Below, piece by piece: positions 9,513 to 17,598 of a stretch of 64,000 nt of DNA. Every line of letters starts with the position of its first letter. Position 1 is the stretch's first letter. Position numbers and translations under genes: made by a program. Origin of the DNA: Enterococcus mediterraneensis (GTDB taxonomy: Bacteria; Bacillota; Bacilli; Lactobacillales; Enterococcaceae); NCBI RefSeq assembly GCF_900604485.1, contig NZ_UWOP01000001.1, forward strand, positions 853,501 to 917,500. Direction: 5' to 3'. The notes beneath the pieces are model-generated. The model was not told the DNA's origin. It did no database searches and saw only the letters and a program-made list of their open reading frames with translations.

Positions 9513-10592
9513 TCAATGATGCCGGATAACAGAATCTCTTTCGATCAATTGGGGTGTATACACGATATCCGGCTCGTTTTTCCCTTCTGCGATCGTTTTA
9601 ACGATCCAATTAGCCGCATCGACTCCCATTTTTTCTTTAGGATGTTCTAGTGTAGTCAGTTTTATTTTTCCGATTTTACTTAATGAAGAGTTGTCATTGC
9701 CGATGATCGATAAATCGTTTGGAACGCGATATCCTTCTTCACTGAGTTTGTCCATCAAAAAACTGGCGATTTGGTCGTTATAACAAACAATTCCCGAGAT
9801 GGAAGGTATAGTCTTTAATCGTTTCAAAACAGAATCAAAAACCTGTTTTCTTGTTTCCGTCGTATAGGTAATGATATCTTCTGAAGAAAATCGGATATTC
9901 GCCTCTTCACAAGCTTGGATGAATCCTTTCATCCGGTATTTTCCTTGCAAGTCATCGATTTTTGTTACTAAGATAATTTCTTTATGCTGATTGTTGATCA
10001 ATGTCTCCGTAGCAATGTAGCCGGCTTTGACATCATCCACCCGAATCGATGCCGCATCCAGCTCTTCATAAGCTGCATTGATCATGACCATCGGGATCTT
10101 TTGTTCCCGCAAACGAACGTACAAAGCTAGATTGGGATTGTACTGATTGCTTTTTGTTGGTTCGATGATCAACCCTTGCACGCCATTTTCAATCATCTTT
10201 TCTAGACATTCTTTTTCCTGCTGATAATCGTTGTTTGTGCTGGCTAATAACAATGAGTATCCCTGATTACGCAAAGAGCTTTCGATGCCGCGGATAATCG
10301 TAGGGAATATATAATCCGATAAATAGGTAGTGATTACTCCGATGGTTTTGGTCTCTTTTGGTGTCGCTGTTGTTTTATAGGTCTGGTCCACATAGGTTCC
10401 AGACCCTTTTTCCTTTCTCAGATACCCTTCATTCACTAATAAACCAATAGCCTGACGGACGGTATGGCGGCTTACAGCATAATCTTTTTGAAGTTGTAAT
10501 TCTGGTGGGATCGCTTCATTTTGTTTATAAACACCGGTTTCGATCTTTGCTTTGATCTCATCGGCGATTTTTTGATATTTTGTCTTTTCCAT
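9513..10592 (-). CDS. araR: arabinose repressor, GntR-type DNA-binding domain fused to LacI-type sensor
   Basis: From the ATG at 10592 the protein has 359 residues: a GntR winged helix (about 1-70, SRHTVRQAIGLLVNEGYL) and a periplasmic-binding-protein-like effector domain (about 80-355, TIGVITTYLSDYIFPTIIRG). This fusion is typical of AraR, which releases DNA on binding L-arabinose. The ATG at 10592 is preferred over an upstream one at 10625 because GGAG sits 8 bases before it. AraR boxes lie in front of araB and in its own leader. It stands 7.7 kb from araB, with prtP/prtM in between. Confidence 0.9.
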   Translation of the reverse strand: MEKTKYQKIADEIKAKIETGVYKQNEAIPPELQLQKDYAVSRHTVRQAIGLLVNEGYLRKEKGSGTYVDQTYKTTATPKETKTIGVITTYLSDYIFPTIIRGIESSLRNQGYSLLLASTNNDYQQEKECLEKMIENGVQGLIIEPTKSNQYNPNLALYVRLREQKIPMVMINAAYEELDAASIRVDDVKAGYIATETLINNQHKEIILVTKIDDLQGKYRMKGFIQACEEANIRFSSEDIITYTTETRKQVFDSVLKRLKTIPSISGIVCYNDQIASFLMDKLSEEGYRVPNDLSIIGNDNSSLSKIGKIKLTTLEHPKEKMGVDAANWIVKTIAEGKNEPDIVYTPQLIERDSVIRHH

Positions 10593-10610
10593 TTCGATTC
10601 TCCTGCAGTT

Positions 10611-10628
10611 AATTTGTCCGAACAAATT
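10611..10628. promoter_or_regulatory. AraR operator in the araR leader
   Basis: AATTTGTCCGAACAAATT is an inverted repeat matching the Bacillus AraR consensus at 14 of 16 positions. It lies 19-36 bases upstream of the araR ATG, downstream of a probable -10 TACAAT, consistent with autorepression. Confidence 0.7.
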
Positions 10629-10816
10629 TATTTTCTTTCATTGTAACATACTATTTTTTATTGGAAAATCATCATTTCTCAAAGCATATTTAAATAACCG
10701 GTATTTATGGTGGATTCTCCCAATATTTTCTTCATACTTTTTCCGTTGCAAACAATTCATTTTTCTTTTAAGCTTTTTTCAGCTAAGATAATCAATGGAA
10801 AAAAGGAGGAATTTTT

Positions 10817-11587
10817 ATGGAACAACTTTTTACGTCTCTATTGAATCATTCATCTGTTCGTTCTTTTCAGGAAAAGAAAGTACCGGATTCAGTCAAAAAA
10901 AATCTAGTAGCCGCAGCACAAAGCGGATCTAGTTCTAATTTTGTTCAAGCCTATTCGATGATTGAAATACGAGATCCAAAACGTCTTGCACTGATCGAAG
11001 ATATCGCAAATTGTCCAGGATATGTAGCAAATGCCGGTGTCTTTTATATTTTTGTAGCCGATCTGAATCGACATGCTCAGCTGCTTGCCCACTATGACCA
11101 AGCAGATAAGATTGAAAATCTAAAAACGATAGAATCATTAACAGTAGCGATCGTTGACACTACCATCGCAGCCCAAAACATGGTGAACTATGCCGAAGCC
11201 AATGATTTAGGTATCTGCTATATCGGCGGCATTCGCAATGACCTTTTCAAAATTGCCGATTTGCTGGATCTGCCTTCTTACACGTTTCCTTTATTTGGAC
11301 TATCCATTGGTTATCCTAAAAATAAGAATCAAGTCAAAAAACGTTTGCCCGCTGAAGAGATTGTCAGCATAGATAGTTATCAAGCTGTAAATTTTGATCT
11401 TTTAGAAAACTATAATCAGCAAACTGCCCGTTATTATGCGCAACGTTCCAGCAATCAGCAGCAAACAGATTGGTCCCAAAAGATGTTGGACTATTTCCGC
11501 TCACCTCGTCGTGTCGACACCATTACATTTTTAAAACAGCAAGGGTTTATCTTCACAGAAACATCTGAGAATAGCCCTATTGAATGA
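10817..11587 (+). CDS. NfsA/FRP-type nitroreductase family flavoprotein
   Basis: A 256-residue member of the FMN-dependent nitroreductase family. The N-terminal FMN motif NHSSVRSF (about 11-18) and the IAAQNMVNYAEANDLGICYIGGIR segment (about 117-140, partly quoted here by position only) fit the NADPH-dependent NfsA/Frp branch, which reduces nitro compounds, quinones or flavin. AAGGAGG lies 8 bases before the ATG. An HxlR-type regulator begins 38 bases after its stop on the same strand, so the two probably form a redox-responsive unit. The physiological substrate cannot be read from sequence. Confidence 0.85.
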   Translation: MEQLFTSLLNHSSVRSFQEKKVPDSVKKNLVAAAQSGSSSNFVQAYSMIEIRDPKRLALIEDIANCPGYVANAGVFYIFVADLNRHAQLLAHYDQADKIENLKTIESLTVAIVDTTIAAQNMVNYAEANDLGICYIGGIRNDLFKIADLLDLPSYTFPLFGLSIGYPKNKNQVKKRLPAEEIVSIDSYQAVNFDLLENYNQQTARYYAQRSSNQQQTDWSQKMLDYFRSPRRVDTITFLKQQGFIFTETSENSPIE

Positions 11588-11625
11588 TCCGTTTTAGAAT
11601 TTTGTACAAGGAAGGAAGTATAAGC

Positions 11626-11967
11626 ATGAGCAGCGTATATGGTTATTCACCCGACAATCATTTTACTTGTCCTGCGGAAGCCTTGGCAGGTTTATTAGGA
11701 AAAAAATGGGTACCTTCCATCATCGAAGAGCTTTACGCCCATGAACTGCGCTTTGGCGAGTTGCAGCGGCATCTGGGCAGTACGCCTAAGATGGTCAAAC
11801 AACAGTTGGCATTGTTGGAAGAAAATGGCATCGTTGAAAATCAGCGAATGACGTACAACAATACGATTGAATCTACATATTATTTGACGGAAAAAGGGAA
11901 AAGCTTATTTTTTATCGTCAAACAAATGAAGGACTGGGGAAACTCACATCTGCAATGCAGCAACTAA
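11626..11967 (+). CDS. HxlR-family transcriptional regulator
   Basis: A 113-residue winged-helix protein when started at the ATG at 11626, which has GGAAGGAAG upstream; a longer frame begins at 11584 but lacks a ribosome site. The family signature is present: a single Cys near the N-terminus (HFTCPAEALAGLLGKKW, Cys about 15), then RFGELQRHLGSTPKMVKQQL as recognition helix and YYLTEKGKSL as wing. HxlR/YodB proteins sense quinones, diamide or hypochlorite through that Cys. It likely controls the nitroreductase and perhaps the RclA-like gene, whose promoter carries a palindrome. Confidence 0.85.
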   Translation: MSSVYGYSPDNHFTCPAEALAGLLGKKWVPSIIEELYAHELRFGELQRHLGSTPKMVKQQLALLEENGIVENQRMTYNNTIESTYYLTEKGKSLFFIVKQMKDWGNSHLQCSN

Positions 11968-12007
11968 CAATCAAAAAGGTCATAAAAGAAAAGAATAGAT
12001 ACAACAT

Positions 12008-12058
12008 AAAGAACCCGCTATCGCTCTGTATTTCACAGTTTGATAGCGGGTTCTTTTA
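12008..12058. terminator. bidirectional terminator between hxlR and the RclA-like gene
   Basis: AAAGAACCCGCTATC (12008-12022) pairs with GATAGCGGGTTCTTTT (12042 onward), with A-rich and T-rich flanks, serving the two convergent genes. Confidence 0.85.
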
Positions 12059-12085
12059 TATCTCGGCGCTTTTATGGCGACCTTG

Positions 12086-13414
12086 TTATTTCAATACATC
12101 GTTTAATGCTTCTGTCATCGTTGGATGGCTGTAGATTTGATCTCGCAGCATCGTATATGGTAATTTAGCATTCATAGCCAAAGTGATCATGTTGATAACT
12201 TCATGGGATTCTTCGGCGTAGATAGACGCACCTAAAATTTGTTGTGTTTTTTGGTCAACGATGATTTTGAACATTCCTTTTGGATCTTCTAAGACTTGTG
12301 CTTTAGGCACTCCGGCACTCATCATTTGGAACACTTTGTAATCATAGCCTTGCGCTTTAACCTGCGCTTCTGTCAAACCGACATTTGACAATGGCGGTGT
12401 TAAGAAAACAGTGTAAGGTACATTTTTACGATCACTGACTTTTCGTTCCCCATTGCCGAATAATTGATCTTCAATGATTCGATAGTCATCTAAAGAAATA
12501 TAGGTAAATTGCAATCCGCCTTTGACGTCTCCGATCGCCCAAACATTTTCAGCGGTCGTCCGCAAATAGTCATCTACCGACACCGCACCGTTTGCGGCTA
12601 CTGTGATGTTGGTATTTTCCAAGCCTAATCCTTCAGTATTAGGTCTACGACCAGTAGCAGCTAGTAAAATATCTCCGTCAATGGTTTTTTCGCCGTCTTT
12701 TTCATAGCGCACTTGCACACCATTTTCAGTATCTTTCACTTCTAAAAGGTTCGCGCCTAATTCAAAACGGATTCCCTTTTCTGTCAGATCTTGATAGACC
12801 ATTTTAGCAATATCTGGATCTTCTCGAGGAATAAATGTTTCATGATTGTCGATGACAGTCACTTGTGAACCATAGCTGGCAAACATTGAAGCAAATTCCA
12901 ATCCGATATAACCGGCTCCGATGATCGTCAATCGTTTAGGCAGTTCTGGTAATTCCATGATTTCTTTTGATGTCACAACATATTTGCTGTCAGCAATCCC
13001 ATTGATAGCAGGAATATTTGGTGTTGAACCCGTGTTGATAAAGATACGTTCGCCTTTGATTTCACGAACTTCACCATCTGCCATTGTAACTGATAATTCA
13101 TGGTCCGCAGTAAAGCGCGCTTTCCCATTCCAAACTTCAGCAGTTTCTTCGTCTGCGATCATATGGAAATTTTTATTGCGCAAACGGCCAGTCAGATCTC
13201 CTCGTTTAGCTACCGCTTCAGGAAAAGGAATATTGCGTTCGCCATTGACGATCAGCGATTTTGAAGGGATACAGCCGATATTGATACAAGTCCCACCATA
13301 CATTTGATCAGATTCTTCGATCATTAATACTTCTTCACCATGCTTAGCTAACGTTTTAGCAAGAGTTTTACCTCCTTTACCAAAACCAATAAAAACATTC
13401 TTATACGTTTTCAT
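12086..13414 (-). CDS. RclA/MerA-like pyridine nucleotide-disulfide oxidoreductase
   Basis: A 442-residue two-dinucleotide-binding flavoprotein. The FAD motif is slightly unusual (IGFGKGGKTLAK, about 9-20). The redox-active pair Cys43/Cys48 lies in GGTCINIGCIPSK. The NAD(P) motif GAGYIGLEFAS is near 166-176, and the C-terminal dimer domain ends with HPTMTEAL, the His-Pro-x-x-x-Glu motif of this family. The closest type by overall form is RclA (YkgC), a Cu(II)/hypochlorite-defence reductase, rather than dihydrolipoamide dehydrogenase or glutathione reductase. It stands alone, next to other redox genes. Confidence 0.82.
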   Translation of the reverse strand: MKTYKNVFIGFGKGGKTLAKTLAKHGEEVLMIEESDQMYGGTCINIGCIPSKSLIVNGERNIPFPEAVAKRGDLTGRLRNKNFHMIADEETAEVWNGKARFTADHELSVTMADGEVREIKGERIFINTGSTPNIPAINGIADSKYVVTSKEIMELPELPKRLTIIGAGYIGLEFASMFASYGSQVTVIDNHETFIPREDPDIAKMVYQDLTEKGIRFELGANLLEVKDTENGVQVRYEKDGEKTIDGDILLAATGRRPNTEGLGLENTNITVAANGAVSVDDYLRTTAENVWAIGDVKGGLQFTYISLDDYRIIEDQLFGNGERKVSDRKNVPYTVFLTPPLSNVGLTEAQVKAQGYDYKVFQMMSAGVPKAQVLEDPKGMFKIIVDQKTQQILGASIYAEESHEVINMITLAMNAKLPYTMLRDQIYSHPTMTEALNDVLK

Positions 13415-13438
13415 AACAGTCCCTCGCTTTCTATTTCT

Positions 13439-13487
13439 ATTGTACAGATAAACCTTTTTTTCGGCAATTAGTTACTTTTTAGTAACT
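13439..13487 (-). promoter_or_regulatory. promoter of the RclA-like gene with palindromic operator
   Basis: On the minus strand: -35 TTGCCG (13462-13467), 17-base spacer, -10 TACAAT (13439-13444). Immediately upstream of the -35 lies the perfect inverted repeat AGTTACTTTTTAGTAACT (13470-13487). The regulator is unknown; the neighbouring HxlR protein is a candidate. Confidence 0.6.
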
Positions 13488-13609
13488 ACTCCGCTACAAA
13501 TATACGTCCAATGCAGATGTACGATCGAAGCAATGATCATTTTATTTTCACAAATCTCCTTTTTAGCTTACACTAAAAGAGAGAGAATTTTTTTGAAAGA
13601 AGGGATCCT

Positions 13610-13963
13610 ATGGTACAACAGATCAAAGTAGAGAACGTTGATTTATCTTTAGAAGAGATTTTAGCAAATGTCGGCGGTGAATTAGAGTCGGTGGTTTCCG
13701 TACAAAATGATGAAGGTTTGGATGTCGTTGTCTTAACGAATGAATCTTGGGAACATCTGCTTTCCCTGTTGGACGCTACACAAGCTGAAGGCTACCGGAT
13801 CAAAGATGACCTGCCTGATGAGATCCTGCAGGAAATGGAACCTGATGATTCACACGATGAAGTGACTGGTTATCGGACTGATGTGCCGGAAAAGCTCCAT
13901 CCAGCTCCTGATTTTGAATTAGAAGCCGGCGAAATCCAAAACAGCGATGACGTTTTGGATTGA
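13610..13963 (+). CDS. acidic hypothetical protein
   Basis: I do not recognise this 117-residue protein. It is strongly acidic, lacks signal or membrane segments, and has a good ribosome site (GAAAGAAGGGATCCT before the ATG). Residues 8-60 (LSLEEILANVGGELESVV, then VVVLTNESWEHLLSLLD) loosely recall the Phd/YefM antitoxin fold, where such a VVLS-E-Y-L segment follows an N-terminal ribbon; the C-terminal half is a disordered acidic tail. No toxin-like gene is adjacent, so I do not call it an antitoxin. It is divergent from the RclA-like gene. Confidence 0.7.
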   Translation: MVQQIKVENVDLSLEEILANVGGELESVVSVQNDEGLDVVVLTNESWEHLLSLLDATQAEGYRIKDDLPDEILQEMEPDDSHDEVTGYRTDVPEKLHPAPDFELEAGEIQNSDDVLD

Positions 13964-14149
13964 AACAGGCATAACAGATTAGAAAAAAGACTGATGAATA
14001 GGCGGTTTGTATGCTCCTTATAAAGTAGACTTAGAAAAAATAAAACTTCCCACTCTACTTTATGAAAGTTCCTTGTATGACTAAAAGAAGCAATTATGTT
14101 GAATCGATACGATAGTGAACAAATGCAGAAAACAACTTTATATTGAAAA

Positions 14150-14193
14150 AACCCGCTTCAATTGGCTTTTAAGCCATATGAAACGGGTTCTTT
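14150..14193. terminator. terminator of the aldo/keto reductase gene
   Basis: ACCCGCTTCA...TTGGCTT pairs with AAGCCATATGAAACGGGT, with A-rich and T-rich flanks on both sides. The 288-base gap 13964-14251 otherwise holds only a short CTTTATAAAGTAG...CTACTTTATG inverted repeat (14018-14066); no gene is apparent. Confidence 0.8.
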
Positions 14194-14251
14194 ACTTCTA
14201 TAGTGTAAATTTAGATCTCACGGAAATTTTATTCCGGCGGTTCTTATTGGA

Positions 14252-15100
14252 TTAAAATGTCGCTTCGTCAGGGTTTTTGGATAAACCAGCTACTCCGCGA
14301 AGTCCGTCGATCAATTTTACATCATCTTCGGATAATTCAAAATCAAAGATTTCCGCATTTTCTTTGATACGATCTTCATGAACTGACTTAGGAAGAGGTA
14401 GGAAACCATGTTGTAAGCTCCAACGCAAGACAACTTGCGCAACAGTTTTGTTGTATTTCTCTGCGACTTCTTTTAATTCAGCGACTTCAAAGATCTTACC
14501 AGTACCTAGTGGGCTGTAAGCTTCACTTAGAATATCATGTTCTTCATTGTAAGCAACCACTTCTGGTTGTAGATCACTTGGGTTCAAGAAGATTTGGTTG
14601 ACTACTGGTTTGATTTTAGCGGTTTTGTAAAGAGCATCCAAATGATGAGGCATGAAATTAGATACGCCGATTGCACGGATCTTGCCTGCTTCTACCGCTT
14701 CTTCCATTGCCCGCCAAGAATCAGCGTTCGCTTGTTCCCAATTATCACGGAAATCGATTGGGTTAGGCCAGTGAATCAAATATAGATCTAAATAATCCAA
14801 GCCCAGTTTTGTTAAAGAATCTTCGATGGCTTGTTTGGCCAAATCATAAGAATGATCTTTGTTCCATAATTTTGTTGTTACGAACAATTCTTCGCGAGGA
14901 ATCCCGCTTGCCTTGATCCCTCTGCCAACTGATTCTTCGTTGCCGTAAGCCGCAGCAGTATCGATGTGACGATACCCAGCTTTCAAAGCCGCTAAAACAG
15001 AATCTTCGGCTACTTGACCATCTGGTGTTTGCCAAGTTCCAAATCCTACAACAGGGATCTCTACACCATTTGCTAATTTATACGTATCCTTTAAACCCAT
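14252..15100 (-). CDS. aldo/keto reductase (2,5-diketo-D-gluconate reductase-like)
   Basis: A 282-residue AKR-fold NADPH-dependent oxidoreductase. The catalytic Asp/Tyr pair lies in HIDTAAAYGNEESVG (Tyr about 51), Lys in TTKLWNKDH and His in YLIHWPNP; the coenzyme motif LPKSVHEDRIKEN is near the C-terminus. The family reduces aldehydes such as methylglyoxal and various ketones. It fits the surrounding electrophile-detoxification genes. GGAGG sits just before the ATG, overlapped by an inverted repeat described separately. Confidence 0.9.
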   Translation of the reverse strand: MGLKDTYKLANGVEIPVVGFGTWQTPDGQVAEDSVLAALKAGYRHIDTAAAYGNEESVGRGIKASGIPREELFVTTKLWNKDHSYDLAKQAIEDSLTKLGLDYLDLYLIHWPNPIDFRDNWEQANADSWRAMEEAVEAGKIRAIGVSNFMPHHLDALYKTAKIKPVVNQIFLNPSDLQPEVVAYNEEHDILSEAYSPLGTGKIFEVAELKEVAEKYNKTVAQVVLRWSLQHGFLPLPKSVHEDRIKENAEIFDFELSEDDVKLIDGLRGVAGLSKNPDEATF

Positions 15101-15114
15101 AAATATATGCCTCC

Positions 15115-15134
15115 TTAGTAGTATTACATACTAA
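15115..15134. promoter_or_regulatory. inverted repeat upstream of the aldo/keto reductase gene
   Basis: TTAGTA (15115-15120) and TACTAA (15129-15134) form a perfect 6+6 repeat with 8-base spacing, placed directly against the CCTCC complement of the ribosome site. A possible promoter (minus strand CTGACA, 17 bases, TAGTGT) lies just upstream. Binding here would block early transcription or translation. Regulator unknown. Confidence 0.45.
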
Positions 15135-15234
15135 CACTACCGCATTTTTTGTGATTTGTCAGATATTTTGTCTATAAAAAGGTAGTTATTTAATTAACTG
15201 ATTTCACTTATAAGATCCTATTTTTTAACCGTCT

Positions 15235-15492
15235 TTATTTTTTAATGACCATCATCATTGCTTGCTGGATTTTCTCTGCTTGCAACTGAGCATCTTCTTG
15301 AGGATGTTCCAGACAATTTTTCAGATTTTCCGCGACGATCATCCCCATGATGCGATCAATACTGGAACGGACCGCACTCAACTGGGTAATGACATCCACA
15401 CAATCTTTTTCTTCATGGATCATTTTTTGGACACCGCGAACTTGTCCTTCCGCCCGTTTCAACCGATTGAGAATATTTTTATCACATTCCAT
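15235..15492 (-). CDS. cstR: CstR, persulfide-sensing CsoR-family repressor
   Basis: An 85-residue all-helical DUF156/CsoR-family protein. It has the two conserved sensor cysteines, Cys31 and Cys60, spaced as in CstR. The His that completes the Cu(I) site in true CsoR proteins is replaced here (Asn56), arguing against copper sensing. CstR forms di- and trisulfide links between these cysteines on exposure to persulfides and then leaves DNA. It is the last gene of an operon with rhodanese and CoA-persulfide reductase, 12 bases after the latter, which supports the persulfide assignment. A matching palindrome precedes the operon. Confidence 0.88.
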   Translation of the reverse strand: MECDKNILNRLKRAEGQVRGVQKMIHEEKDCVDVITQLSAVRSSIDRIMGMIVAENLKNCLEHPQEDAQLQAEKIQQAMMMVIKK

Positions 15493-15504
15493 ACTTTGTA
15501 TCTC

Positions 15505-17160
15505 CTATTCATAAATGATTTCATCTGGACGGACTGTTTGATACAGCGCGAATGCACCATCAAGATTTTGGACGCTAAATCCATTCTGCTTCAAGATTCG
15601 TTCGGCGATATAGCTTCGCAGACCGCTGCGGCAGCTGACGATATACTCTTGGTCTTTTATTAATTCATCCAAACGCGTTCTTAACTGATTCAGCGGGATA
15701 TTGACGGCTTGTTGTAAGCGGCCGTCTTGAGACAACTCTTCTTCGCTGCGTACATCCAAGAGTATTTTGCCTTGTTTTTGCGCTTTAGTCAATTCATGCC
15801 ATTGGATCGTTTCGCTAAGACCTTCTGCGATATTCATAGCTGCGTAGCCCAACATATTGACCGGATCTTTGGCGGAACCAAAAGGCGGTGCGTAAGTGAA
15901 TTCCAACTCCGGCAGATCAAAGATCGTCAAATCGCCTTTGATAGCAGTCGCCAAGACATCGATCCGCTTGTCTACACCGTTTGCGCCGATTCCTTGCGCA
16001 CCATAGATTTCCCCGGTTTTGGGATCAAAAATCAATTTCAGCAGTATCTCTTTTGCATCAGGAAAATATCCAGCATGGTCTTTTCCGGAAACATGGACGA
16101 TTTGGTGAACAAGTTCCTGTTGACGAACTTGTCGTTCATTCAAACCTGTCATCCCCGCCGTCAAGTCGAATGCGCGAAGGATCGCAGTACCGATACTTCC
16201 TTGATTTTTTCGCGGCAATCCAGCAATGATATCCGCTACTTGCCGGCCTTGGCGATTTGCCGGCGATGCAAGTGAGATCAACGTATCTTGGCCCGTTATT
16301 TGCTGTTTGACGACAATCGCATCCCCCACCGCATAAATATCCGGAACACTGGTTTGATAGGTTTCGTCAACTAAAATACCCCCGCGAAATCCCAGCTCTA
16401 GTCCTGCCTCTTTCGCTAAATGATTTTCCGGTTGTACACCTACTGCTAAAATTGTTAAATCACTTTGTACTGTTTCCCCGTTTTCAAGGATCAGTTGTTT
16501 GCCACCTTCTTCAAATGCAGCAACCGATTGATTGGTGATGATCTCGATCCCATGTTTCGTAAGCTCATTTTTGACAAAAGCGGCCATTTCTTCGTCTAAT
16601 GGCGGTAAAACTTGTGGTGCTTTTTCAACGATTGTTACTTCTAACCCACGCTTTTTCAGGTTTTCTGCTGCTTCCAGACCGATAAAGCCCGCGCCAATGA
16701 CAGTCGCTTTTTGGATTTTTTTATCTGCTAAAGCAGCCATAATCTTATCCAGATCCGGAATGTTCCGTAAGGTGAAAACATTTTCCGCGGCAGTTATTCC
16801 TGGGATCTCAGGAATAAACGGTTTTCCGCCAGGAGATAGGATCAATTTGTCGTACTCTTCAACGATGGTTGTTTCCTTATACCGAACCGTTACACGTTTG
16901 TTTTCAGGATCGATAGCGATCACTTCATGTTCTGGCCGTACATCCAAATTAAAACGCTGCTGCAATGCTTCCGGTGTTTGAACGATCAGCTGTTCTCTTT
17001 GGGAGATCTCTCCGGATAGATGATACGGCAGTCCGCAGTTGGCAAAAGAAACGTACGGTCCTTTTTCTAAAACAACGATTTCCGCATCCTCCATCAAACG
17101 ACGCAAACGTGTCGCAGCAGACATTCCGCCAGCAACACCACCTACAATAACGATTTTCAT
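15505..17160 (-). CDS. CoA-disulfide/CoA-persulfide reductase with C-terminal rhodanese domain
   Basis: A 551-residue fusion. The N-terminal flavoprotein has FAD motif VIVGGVAGGMSAA (4-16), the single active-site Cys42 in SFANCGLPYH and a NAD(P) motif GAGFIGLEAAENL. The C-terminal rhodanese domain (about 450-551) carries Cys510 in the loop CRSGLRS. Proteins of this architecture reduce CoA persulfide and CoA disulfide and help clear reactive sulfur species. I start at 17160 (MKIVIVGG) because GGAGG lies 9 bases upstream; the ATG at 17166 is only 3 bases away. The ATG overlaps the TGA of the preceding rhodanese gene (ATGA), which suggests translational coupling. Confidence 0.9.
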   Translation of the reverse strand: MKIVIVGGVAGGMSAATRLRRLMEDAEIVVLEKGPYVSFANCGLPYHLSGEISQREQLIVQTPEALQQRFNLDVRPEHEVIAIDPENKRVTVRYKETTIVEEYDKLILSPGGKPFIPEIPGITAAENVFTLRNIPDLDKIMAALADKKIQKATVIGAGFIGLEAAENLKKRGLEVTIVEKAPQVLPPLDEEMAAFVKNELTKHGIEIITNQSVAAFEEGGKQLILENGETVQSDLTILAVGVQPENHLAKEAGLELGFRGGILVDETYQTSVPDIYAVGDAIVVKQQITGQDTLISLASPANRQGRQVADIIAGLPRKNQGSIGTAILRAFDLTAGMTGLNERQVRQQELVHQIVHVSGKDHAGYFPDAKEILLKLIFDPKTGEIYGAQGIGANGVDKRIDVLATAIKGDLTIFDLPELEFTYAPPFGSAKDPVNMLGYAAMNIAEGLSETIQWHELTKAQKQGKILLDVRSEEELSQDGRLQQAVNIPLNQLRTRLDELIKDQEYIVSCRSGLRSYIAERILKQNGFSVQNLDGAFALYQTVRPDEIIYE

Positions 17161-17477
17161 GCCCATTTTCCTCCTTTGACCGGTCCATTCCATTGATTCA
17201 TGCCGCCGCGAACATTAATTGCTTGATATCCTTTTTGTTGTAAAATACGCACGGCTTGACTGCTGCGGGCACCTGATTGACAGATCACATAAATCGGCTG
17301 ATCCGTCTTTCCTTTATAGTTTGCGATTTTATTCAATTCGATATTTTCCGCTCTCGGAATATGCCCCATGCGGTATTCATCACGACTGCGTACATCGATC
17401 AATTTATTCTTATCCTTTAATTTTTCCGCTAATTCTTTTGTTGATATATTTGATGTTCCTTTAAAAAATCCAAACAT
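17157..17477 (-). CDS. single-domain rhodanese sulfurtransferase
   Basis: A 106-residue rhodanese. The start of the fold (LIDVRSRDEYRMGHIPRAENI, described by position 26-46) and the active-site loop CQSGARS with Cys66 are intact. It is the first gene of the cst-like operon and would pass sulfane sulfur to downstream acceptors. The N-terminal MFGFFKG segment is short and carries no export signal. The stop codon overlaps the start of the CoA-persulfide reductase. Confidence 0.9.
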   Translation of the reverse strand: MFGFFKGTSNISTKELAEKLKDKNKLIDVRSRDEYRMGHIPRAENIELNKIANYKGKTDQPIYVICQSGARSSQAVRILQQKGYQAINVRGGMNQWNGPVKGGKWA

Positions 17478-17505
17478 ATTCTCACAACCTCCACTCTTTT
17501 TTAAA

Positions 17506-17521
17506 ATACCTATAAGGGTAT
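17506..17521. promoter_or_regulatory. CstR-type operator upstream of the rhodanese operon
   Basis: ATACC (17506-17510) and GGTAT (17517-17521) form an inverted repeat around TATAAG. CsoR/CstR-family operators have this ATACC...GGTAT form with a central GC-containing spacer. It lies about 30 bases upstream of the first start codon. Confidence 0.7.
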
Positions 17522-17598
17522 ATTAACAAATAAAAAAATATCCGTCTAGTTTAGGAGATTGGAAATAATGTGCCGGTTAAAATAGTTGAAAATAAAAC

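Noticed and set aside
13964-14251. Gene in the gap before the aldo/keto reductase terminator
   Set aside because: No frame with ribosome site; only an inverted repeat and the terminator.
15235-15492. Copper-sensing CsoR
   Set aside because: Cu ligand His replaced by Asn and the operon contains sulfur-transfer, not copper-export, genes.
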